Below, in pieces: positions 1-6,504 of a DNA stretch of 64,000 nucleotides (position 1 is the stretch's first letter; every line of letters begins with the position of its first letter). The stretch lies in the NCBI GenBank assembly GCA_014695295.1, contig JACJNY010000036.1, positions 33,444 to 97,443 of the forward strand, in the 5' to 3' direction. Source of the stretch: Microcoleus sp. FACHB-61 (GTDB lineage: Bacteria; Cyanobacteriota; Cyanobacteriia; Cyanobacteriales; Microcoleaceae). Both the position numbers and the translations under genes were made by a program. The notes under the pieces are model-generated. The model worked only from the letters and a program-made list of their open reading frames with translations, did not search any database and was not told where the DNA came from.

Positions 1-346
1 ACTGCTTTAATTCTGGTCTGATTTCTTCAAATGCCTTTCGATCGTCCTCTGAAGACCTAAAATCAGCCCTAGACTCGATGGAGCGATCGACAGAAGAGAA
101 ACTTGCCCCGCCTCCACTGAACCCCAATTTAGCGACCGACGCCACCAACTTCAACGCCGCATCATTCGGCTGTGTTTTGGGAAACCGTTGGGCATATGCT
201 GCTAAATCCTGCTCGATTTCTTTTTCTTGCACAGAAGCCATATAGTTGCCACCCACAATCCAGACTGCCAGCAGTCCCGCCAACCCAACAACCGAACCAC
301 CTAGAAATTTGAGGTTCCGTCTGAACGATGGCTTTTGAATGCCCAT
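1..346 (-). CDS. Membrane-anchored hypothetical protein, 3' part cut by the window edge
   Basis: The frame is open from an ATG at 346 to base 1, giving 115 codons of an unfinished protein. A strong AAGGAGGA lies at 351-358 just upstream, which supports this start; a longer overlapping frame starting at 371 lacks such support. After a basic N-terminus (KPSFRRNLKF) comes one hydrophobic stretch at about residues 14-34, then a soluble part rich in Ala, Lys and Asp, so it looks like a signal anchor with an extracytoplasmic tail. No family is recognised. The end of the gene lies outside the window. Confidence 0.7.
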   Translation of the reverse strand, partial: MGIQKPSFRRNLKFLGGSVVGLAGLLAVWIVGGNYMASVQEKEIEQDLAAYAQRFPKTQPNDAALKLVASVAKLGFSGGGASFSSVDRSIESRADFRSSEDDRKAFEEIRPELKQ

Positions 347-488
347 AAACTCCTCCTTCGTGCGATCGCACCTGAATATGAGCGCCAGAATCAATTTAAA
401 CCATTGTCTTCTAAAATTGCCGGTTCTCGATACTTTTAAAAGTTAAATATTGTTAAGACGAATTGGATCGATTGGCGAGATTCTTTTG

Positions 489-551
489 GCGATCGCCCAC
501 AGGTAATTTTGAAGTATTGGGTATTGAGTATTGCGATCGCCAGCTAACGAT
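489..551 (+). repeat. Dispersed accessory-region repeat, copy A (core only)
   Basis: The core reads GGTAATTTTGAAGTATTGGG, then GTATTGAGTATTGCGATCGC, then AGCTAACGA. The same core occurs at about 4173-4216, 6102-6153, 9219-9260 and 10412-10444, always in this orientation. The rest of the gap from 347 to 801 holds AT-rich DNA and a small GGCGC/GCGCC hairpin near 746-757, with no other gene seen. Confidence 0.8.
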
Positions 552-801
552 CGATTGTGCCGAAAAGACCATGAACTGAAAAAGACTTTATATTACTTGT
601 GTTCCTTTGATTGTCCTATTGATTCGAGCCATCAAGTCAAGCTTCTAGCTTTTAATCGTGGCTTTTTTTAGATTTGCATCAAGGGATTAACTTCAGCTTA
701 TAAACAGAATATCACAATTAGGATCGAGTGTCAATTTCTGGTCATGGCGCTCGCGCCTCCCTTATGAATACTCAAAAATACCGCCTGTGTAATAAACAAT
801 T

Positions 802-2544
802 CTATATTGTCAACTCCTGCTGCTTAACAGGAATACAAATCTCAAACTCCGTCCCTTTTTCTGGCGTTGAAAAACACCTAAGAATCCCACCATGTTTTTC
901 AGTAATAATCTGATAACTAATCGCCATTCCCATTCCGGTTCCCTTCCCTACAGGCTTTGTTGTAAAAAATGGATTGAATATCTGTGTTTGAATTGATTCT
1001 GGAATTCCATTGCCATTATCGGCGATCGCAATTTTAACCCATTGCGAATTTACCACCGAGGTACAAATTGTAATACAACATGGGTGCATCTCGATCGAGC
1101 AAGCTACCCGTTGAGTATTTATTTCTTCCAGTGCATCAATAGCGTTTGCCAAAATATTCATAAATACTTGGTTAAGTTGTCCGGCATAACACTCAACTAG
1201 CGGTAAATGGCCATAGTCTCGAATGACTTTAATTTCTGGATGTTTTGGCCGCGCTTTGAGACGATGTTGCAAAATTAACAGCGTGCTATCAATTCCTTCA
1301 TGGATATCAACTTCTTTAAATTCTGACTCATCCATCCTGGAAAAATTGCGGAGTGACAGCACAATCTGGCGAATGCGATCGGTCCCAATTCTCATTGAAC
1401 TCAGGATTTTAGGTAAATCATCTTGCAAAAAATCCAGGTCACTATTTTCTGCTTCTTTCTCAATTTCGCCAATTGGGTTTGGATAATGCTTTTGATATAG
1501 GTGTACCAAATTTAATAGACAGTCAGCATAATATTGTACATGAATTAGATTGCTATGAATGAAGCCGACCGGATTGTTTATTTCATGGGCTACTCCTGCA
1601 ACTAATTGCCCCAACGATGAGATTTTTTCTGTCTGAATCAGTTGGGATTGCGTTCGTTTTAATTTCTCAATCGCCTGCTCAAGCTGCTGAGATTTGTCTC
1701 GTTCTCTGGCTTCGCTATCGCGTAATGTGACTTCTATTTGTTTGCGTTGAGCTATTTCGGCGGTGAGTTTATCGTGGATTTCCAATTGTCGGAATACTTC
1801 CTCAAATGTGCTTGCCAAAAAGTGAATTTCGTTAGCTGGAATCGTCTTTGGCATAGGAAAGATGCCAGTTTTTTTACTTTGATAAACTGCTTCGTTTAAG
1901 TCGCGCAAGGGTTGCAATACATTCTTCTGAAGGAGTATCCCCATGATTAACAAAATTGTGATGATGCCAACTAGCAATGACAAAGTTGAGGTAATGAAGG
2001 TTCTGCCGGCAGCTTGCTTCATTTGGTTGAGATCGAGTAGCGCGATCGCCACTCCCCGCCGTTGAGATGCGCTAAACAAGGTACTGCTAAAAGGCAGAAT
2101 TTGTGCGATCGCAGGCTTGTTGTCCACGACGATATCTTGCCGGACTTCAATGCCTGCGGTTGCCGCCCGATCGATCGCTTGCGCGAGTTGCGGATAGATC
2201 GAAGCGTATGGCTGATTAGTGGCATTCTGAGGGCTGCGCGCCATCGCCATTCCAGATGGCTCGACAATCGCAATTTCCAGCACACCGGGCATCGTGGCAA
2301 AATTTTGCACAACCCGTCGCAGAATGCTTTTATTCTCCAACTCTACTAAGCCTTCTGTAGAAAACTCCAGAGATTGTGTAATTGATTGAGCCCGGTTATG
2401 AACTTGCGTTTCTAAGTCAGACTGCATCAGCCGATAGTTAAGTCCCAGAATTGCCAGTCCAACTGTGGTAATCGACAACCCAACGCTAACCAGCAAGCGC
2501 TGCGACAAGCTATGGGGATGCACGAATTTCGTCATAATTTCCAT
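802..2544 (-). CDS. Membrane sensor histidine kinase with HAMP linker
   Basis: This is a two-component sensor kinase. A transmembrane segment at about 13-36 and another at about 183-206 flank an extracytoplasmic domain of about 145 residues. A HAMP-like linker and coiled coil (about 205-310) follow. The dimerisation/phosphoacceptor helix carries GQLVAGVAHEINNP with the phospho-histidine near residue 320, and the ATPase domain shows NAIDALEE (N box), DNGNGIP and GKGTGMGMAIS (G boxes). The listed start gives 580 residues. The in-frame Met4 forms an ATGA overlap with the stop of the upstream substrate-binding protein, so translation may start there and the two genes are probably coupled. No response regulator is adjacent. 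The C-terminal module is nearly the same as in three other kinases of this window. Confidence 0.93.
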   Translation of the reverse strand: MEIMTKFVHPHSLSQRLLVSVGLSITTVGLAILGLNYRLMQSDLETQVHNRAQSITQSLEFSTEGLVELENKSILRRVVQNFATMPGVLEIAIVEPSGMAMARSPQNATNQPYASIYPQLAQAIDRAATAGIEVRQDIVVDNKPAIAQILPFSSTLFSASQRRGVAIALLDLNQMKQAAGRTFITSTLSLLVGIITILLIMGILLQKNVLQPLRDLNEAVYQSKKTGIFPMPKTIPANEIHFLASTFEEVFRQLEIHDKLTAEIAQRKQIEVTLRDSEARERDKSQQLEQAIEKLKRTQSQLIQTEKISSLGQLVAGVAHEINNPVGFIHSNLIHVQYYADCLLNLVHLYQKHYPNPIGEIEKEAENSDLDFLQDDLPKILSSMRIGTDRIRQIVLSLRNFSRMDESEFKEVDIHEGIDSTLLILQHRLKARPKHPEIKVIRDYGHLPLVECYAGQLNQVFMNILANAIDALEEINTQRVACSIEMHPCCITICTSVVNSQWVKIAIADNGNGIPESIQTQIFNPFFTTKPVGKGTGMGMAISYQIITEKHGGILRCFSTPEKGTEFEICIPVKQQELTI

Positions 2545-3614
2545 TCATTGATTGCTGTAGTTACAATCTCAGTGTTAATCTCCACATCCTGACGCGGCAT
2601 CCGTCCGGCACGGGGGTCAGATTTTAATAGTTCAGCCATTTGAGCGATCGCCTCTGACAAGCGACCAGACTTAAACATCTGTTTTTGCATAGCAATATCA
2701 CCCTTTTTCAGACCAGCGTAATCTTTAGCAAAAGCCTCATCCTTCTGTCCCAGGTTTTGAGCAACTTTTTGAAACACGACATTAGGCTTTGTTTCCACCG
2801 CACTCATAATATCAAACCAAGCAATGATAAATTGCTTCAATTCAGCTTTCTTTGTGGGAGTAAGAGCTAACCTAGAAACCAACGTATCAATAACTAAACT
2901 ATCAACTTCCTGAGTGGTAAAAATAATATTCCCCTTGATTGCTTGGGCCGTTTCGCCTAGAAGCGGTTGCCAGATCACGGCGGCATCTAAACGTCCCTGC
3001 TGCATCAAATCAACCGCTGTTTCGTTAGAAATATCTTCAATCTTGACCTCTTCGGGTTTAATCTGGTGCAACTTGAGGGCTTCCAATAAAATTAGATGAT
3101 TCACTGTTCCCAGTTTCGCTCCGACTCTTTTACCGCGAAGGTTTGCCACTGACTTGATTGCAGGTTGAGCAACAATACCATCAGCCCCATGAGAAATATT
3201 TGTTACCATCAGCACCGCAGGCTTGTCACTACGCGAATCAGACTGCACCACATCCCACAAAGAGACAAAAGTCGCGTCTAGAGTACCGCGCAGCATGGCG
3301 CGAGTCGAATCTTGTTGATTCTCAAATCGAATGAGTTGCACGTCCAATCCGCGCTGTTTGAATAAGCCTGCTTCCTGAGCATAAAGTACAATATCAAATC
3401 CTGCCCAACTGGTGATGCCAACGCGCATAGGAGCTAGTTGCTGTGGTGCAAGGCTACAAGCATTCACAATCAGGCTAACCACCAGTGTCAAAACGCAGAG
3501 GACACTGAGCGATCGCCATTTCGTTAAGGTCAACCAAGACCTACGCAATAATTGTCTAGTGCCGGTCTGAGCTTTGCCAGTCATCTCTGCAGCCTCAACG
3601 CTCTTGTTCTTCAA
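2532..3614 (-). CDS. ABC-type substrate-binding lipoprotein (NMT1/SsuA/TauA-like)
   Basis: It resembles the periplasmic binding proteins of nitrate, sulfonate, taurine and thiamine-precursor ABC importers. A long basic N-terminus leads into a hydrophobic signal segment ending in VNAC, a lipobox with the lipidated Cys near residue 53. Family features follow: MRVGITSWAGFD, GLFKQRGLDVQL, a lobe with LRGKRVGAKLGT and a later AAVIWQPLL. No permease or ATPase gene lies beside it. Instead its stop codon overlaps the start of a membrane histidine kinase. I infer a ligand-sensing subunit that presents its ligand to the kinase, rather than an importer component. The ligand cannot be told from sequence. 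Confidence 0.85.
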   Translation of the reverse strand: MKNKSVEAAEMTGKAQTGTRQLLRRSWLTLTKWRSLSVLCVLTLVVSLIVNACSLAPQQLAPMRVGITSWAGFDIVLYAQEAGLFKQRGLDVQLIRFENQQDSTRAMLRGTLDATFVSLWDVVQSDSRSDKPAVLMVTNISHGADGIVAQPAIKSVANLRGKRVGAKLGTVNHLILLEALKLHQIKPEEVKIEDISNETAVDLMQQGRLDAAVIWQPLLGETAQAIKGNIIFTTQEVDSLVIDTLVSRLALTPTKKAELKQFIIAWFDIMSAVETKPNVVFQKVAQNLGQKDEAFAKDYAGLKKGDIAMQKQMFKSGRLSEAIAQMAELLKSDPRAGRMPRQDVEINTEIVTTAINEWKL

Positions 3615-3702
3615 TTATAGCAAGAACTTTTCTGGATGTCATTACCTGAAAAAACGGCCAAAACAAATGTAAAATAGAACTATTCTCCTCGCTTATAATT
3701 CA

Positions 3703-3975
3703 TTACCAAATCCAACCAAAATCAAGAAATCGTCGCTGATTCCCGCACATAAGAATCCAGGAATTCATCTGCAGGGAAATGTGGTGAGAACTTCTACACA
3801 AGGCCGATATTGCGATGCGAATCGCTTCCGGGAGTTGAGGGATTCGTTGCTCTGGCGGTTCCTGGGCCGCTGCAATCCACGGTTCATCCACATGGGAAAA
3901 TTCCGCCCAAGATCGCCATCGGTAACGATATCAGCCGGATGAGAATGCTTCCCAGCCTCAACGAATTCCCCCAAA
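3703..3975 (-). other. Possible decayed coding stretch between genes
   Basis: Two minus-strand frames in this gap look protein-like in part (EAGKHSHPADIVTDGDLGR, then in another frame DEPWIAAAQEPPEQRIPQL) and would join only through a frameshift. No family is recognised and neither part has a convincing start. It may be a gene remnant or chance. Confidence 0.25.
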
Positions 3976-4005
3976 CCGCATTTTTAAACTTAATTTGGGG
4001 GTTTT
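3968..4005 (+). terminator. Terminator-like hairpin next to repeat copy B
   Basis: CCCCCAAA at 3968-3975 pairs with TTTGGGGG at 3994-4001, followed by TTTTATT on the plus strand. No plus-strand gene ends here. The hairpin and the DNA to its right (AACTTGCTCGG at 4047) resemble the terminator and last codons of ndhD, which suggests a duplicated fragment. Confidence 0.45.
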
Positions 4006-4039
4006 ATTGCTATGTTTTTTGCCTATAAGAACCCGATCG

Positions 4040-4216
4040 AATCAAAACTTGCTCGGTGCGATCACCCTTGACAAAGATCGGACTCTTCGTCTAACAATAA
4101 GGCTAGAAACTAAGAGAGCGATCCTCTTCGAGGGCTTCGCTAACGTACCGAATTGAAGGGCGATCGCTCAATTGGTAATTTTGAAGTATTGGGTATTGCG
4201 ATCGCGATCTAACGAC
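4040..4216 (+). repeat. Dispersed accessory-region repeat, copy B (full length)
   Basis: This is one of the three long copies. From AACTTGCTCGG through CCTCTTCGAGGGCTTCGCTA to GAAGTATTGGGTATTGCG it matches copy E (10283-10444) almost base for base at a constant offset of 6240. The motif TGTTGATAACTTCTAGC, about 90 bases further right, also recurs after copy D. Confidence 0.85.
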
Positions 4217-4336
4217 TTGGTTTAGTGGCAGACCGCCCCGCAAGACCCGGAACACACGCGCAGAAACAGGGCGGGCTTTCCGCTGCACGCTCATTGTGCG
4301 GCGACTGTTGATAACTTCTAGCTCATTTGAGCTAGG

Positions 4337-4771
4337 TTAATCAATTGTGCCAAAGTGGATAAGTGCTGCACGGATCGCGATGAACCACACCGCGAGCGTG
4401 GCAAATAGGTAGAGGTAGAACCGAAGTATGATGAGATTGAATGTGCAATGGACAGCGCTATGCAATGTGCGAAACACAACGAATACCCACGCGGCGTTCA
4501 CATACACTGTATCCACCTGCTTTGTGATGAACAGGTATAGGACAAGCGCATAGAAAAGTACCGGAATCTCGAACAGGTTTTTTAGGTTATCCGATGGATT
4601 GGATACGCTTGGTGGCGAAATTTGTGCCAGTGTACCCGGTACAGCAAGTTCTTTCGGGGTGAGCTTTCTACTGGTGATAAAACTGATACGGCGGATGTAC
4701 ATATACACCCAGACTAAGAGTGTAAGAAACACTGTTGCAAAGAAGGGACTGAAAATTGTATCTTGCGTCAT
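4337..4771 (-). CDS. MAPEG-family integral membrane protein
   Basis: The 144-residue protein has about four hydrophobic helices and the MAPEG signature NLFEIPVLFYALVLYL followed by a helix with RTLHSAVHCTFN. MAPEG proteins include microsomal glutathione transferases and eicosanoid enzymes; bacterial members are mostly unassigned. It follows the DUF6220 gene by 9 bases on the same strand, so the two are probably one operon. A GAF-LuxR regulator is transcribed away from this pair and is the likely regulator. The activity is not predicted beyond membrane glutathione or lipid chemistry. Confidence 0.82.
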   Translation of the reverse strand: MTQDTIFSPFFATVFLTLLVWVYMYIRRISFITSRKLTPKELAVPGTLAQISPPSVSNPSDNLKNLFEIPVLFYALVLYLFITKQVDTVYVNAAWVFVVFRTLHSAVHCTFNLIILRFYLYLFATLAVWFIAIRAALIHFGTID

Positions 4772-4780
4772 TTCTACCTC

Positions 4781-5209
4781 TCAAATTTGATTGTTCTGAT
4801 AGTTGGTGGGCGATAAAGTGCGCCATAGGGAATGTACAAGGCTTGAAGAAACATAGAGCAACGTAAATCCAATTAGAGGATGCAGTATCTCTAGGTGAAG
4901 AGGACTTTTGAGATGAATGCTGGAAAATTGTAGTCCAAGCAGCACTGGCAAACTGGCGGCGAGATGTCGTATTCTGCGTGGGAATGGGGCGAGAAACGAC
5001 CATCCCAGTAATACTAATGACAGCCCACTGTACCCTCGCACTAGCCAAACGTGGATATTCCACCATGCAGGATTATTGAAGTAGGCAACTCCAACCGTTA
5101 ATAACTGAGCAATCAAGCAGAGATTAAAGATGATTGAAGTCACATAAAAGCCGATATGTATCCAACGTGTGGGAGTGCGATCGCGATCGGTTTGCGAACA
5201 GGTTGTCAT
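4781..5209 (-). CDS. DUF6220-like four-helix membrane protein
   Basis: The 142-residue protein has a charged N-terminus with several Arg and then four hydrophobic segments, at about 17-44, 58-75, 83-98 and 107-130. The pattern of small helices with internal His (IHVWLVRGYSGL, SIHL, ILHPLIGF) resembles DUF6220. It is the first gene of a pair with the MAPEG gene, 9 bases apart. Its start is 86 bases from that of the divergent LuxR gene, leaving a short shared promoter region. The function is unknown. Confidence 0.7.
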   Translation of the reverse strand: MTTCSQTDRDRTPTRWIHIGFYVTSIIFNLCLIAQLLTVGVAYFNNPAWWNIHVWLVRGYSGLSLVLLGWSFLAPFPRRIRHLAASLPVLLGLQFSSIHLKSPLHLEILHPLIGFTLLYVSSSLVHSLWRTLSPTNYQNNQI

Positions 5210-5295
5210 GTCAAGTTGCTTTGTAGATTACAAGGGTAATATAATTCGAGTATTGCAATGCTTCTAGACCTCGATCGGGTACTCTTTTTGACACC

Positions 5296-6045
5296 ATGAC
5301 CATGAAAAGCCCCTTGCAGCTTTTATTTGAAGCGCTCGACCAGGTAAAGGACGAACAAGATTTGCGATCGCAAGTCCTGCCCAAAATCGGTGAGTATTTT
5401 GCAGCTAAACGATCGGGAATCTTTTTCTTCGATCGACTGCCCTTGGTAGATAGTAATCTTCAGAAAATACTGAAAGTTGGGCTATCGATCGAACATAATC
5501 CTGTTGTGCGTTATCTAGTGGAGCGTCACGCTCCTGTCCATGAAGCATTGGTGGCATCACCCAAGGTTTGGACAATAATTTGTCCCCGACCCGATCATTG
5601 GCACGTGATGGCGGGGCCGATTATCAGTCGCGGTCAATTAATGGGTGTAGTGGGTTGCACCCGCGAACAGTCAATGCCCGCTTTCGATACAGAAAATCTA
5701 GCCGATATGAGTGCGATCTGTTTGCATTTGTCTGTTTGGGCTGCAACAGTACGCGCGGCGAAGCTATCCCGTAGGGAATCGCAACACCAACCTTTCAAGA
5801 CCTCACGCCTAACGCCTCGTGAATTGCAAATTGCCGAATTGGTTGCTTTGGGGCGAACCAACGCAGAAATCGGGAGGGAACTTTGGATTACTGAGAATTC
5901 AGTGAAGCAAGCTTTGAAGCGAATGTTCCGTAAGCTTGAGGTTTCGTCTCGTGCAGAAATGGTTGCACAGCTTTCGGCAACCAAATATAATTTTCCAAGT
6001 GTAAAAATGTCTCCATCCAACTTGATGCAGAACACCCACCAATAA
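5296..6045 (+). CDS. GAF-like/LuxR-type transcriptional regulator
   Basis: The N-terminal half (about 1-160) has the look of a GAF domain (LFEALDQVKDEQDL, GIFFFDRLP, GQLMGVVGCTRE). It is followed by a LuxR/GerE helix-turn-helix at about 170-230: LTPRELQIAELVALGRTNAE, then ITENSVKQALKRMFRKLEV. There is no receiver domain, so the signal is probably a small ligand or a redox state rather than phosphorylation. It is divergent from the MAPEG/DUF6220 pair, with 86 bases between starts, which suggests it controls that pair and itself. The start could be either of two nearby ATGs (5296 or 5302). Confidence 0.88.
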   Translation: MTMKSPLQLLFEALDQVKDEQDLRSQVLPKIGEYFAAKRSGIFFFDRLPLVDSNLQKILKVGLSIEHNPVVRYLVERHAPVHEALVASPKVWTIICPRPDHWHVMAGPIISRGQLMGVVGCTREQSMPAFDTENLADMSAICLHLSVWAATVRAAKLSRRESQHQPFKTSRLTPRELQIAELVALGRTNAEIGRELWITENSVKQALKRMFRKLEVSSRAEMVAQLSATKYNFPSVKMSPSNLMQNTHQ

Positions 6046-6153
6046 ACTTAACGCTAGAAACCCCGAGAGCGATCGCACCGAATTAAAAAGCGATCGTTCT
6101 ACTGGTAATTTTGAAGTATTCGGTATTGAGTATTGCGATCGCTAGCTAACGAC
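6043..6153 (+). repeat. Dispersed accessory-region repeat, copy C
   Basis: It starts at the stop of the LuxR gene with CTTAACGCTAGAAACCCC, continues through GAGAGCGATCGCACCGAATT and ends with GTATTGAGTATTGCGATCGC and TAGCTAACGA. Compared with copies B and E it lacks the left arm and the CCTCTTCGAGGGCTTCGC insert. Confidence 0.8.
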
Positions 6154-6193
6154 ATTAAACAAAATGAAAAGACTCTCTTGAGTCCGTTTCAAC

Positions 6194-6318
6194 TGAGATA
6201 TTGCATCATTCTCGCTTAACAGGCTTTTCGGCCTGTTCCACAAAAAGTGAATTTTTTTTGTGGGGCGGGCTGGAGCTCCCGGCCGTGAAAGGCTTATTGC
6301 AATTGGTGCAAGATATCA
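6194..6318. mobile_element. MITE copy 1, 125 bp, with near-perfect 8 bp target duplication
   Basis: The left end TGAGATATTGCATCATTCTC and the right end (ATTGGTGCAAGATATCA) are inverted repeats. Inside is the hairpin AACAGGCTTTTCGGCCTGTT. The flanks are GTTTCAAC (6186-6193) and GTTGCAAC (6319-6326), 7 of 8 identical. Confidence 0.75.
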
Positions 6319-6504
6319 GTTGCAACGAGTTGTTTTGCTCAAGAGTGCGATCGCTAGCAACCTCAACTGATTACGCCTCAATCTTTCACCGATAAATCAG
6401 AGCGAGCTTACAATTATCAGCCCTAGAAGGAAACACTAGATATTTTTTTCTTGACTGTGGAAATTACAATTATATCACAATAGGATTACTCCTATCTGCT
6501 TGTT

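Noticed and set aside
162..371. Minus-strand frame of 69 codons at the left end
   Set aside because: It overlaps the better-supported frame starting at 346, which has the ribosome site and a membrane-anchor pattern and stays open to the window edge.
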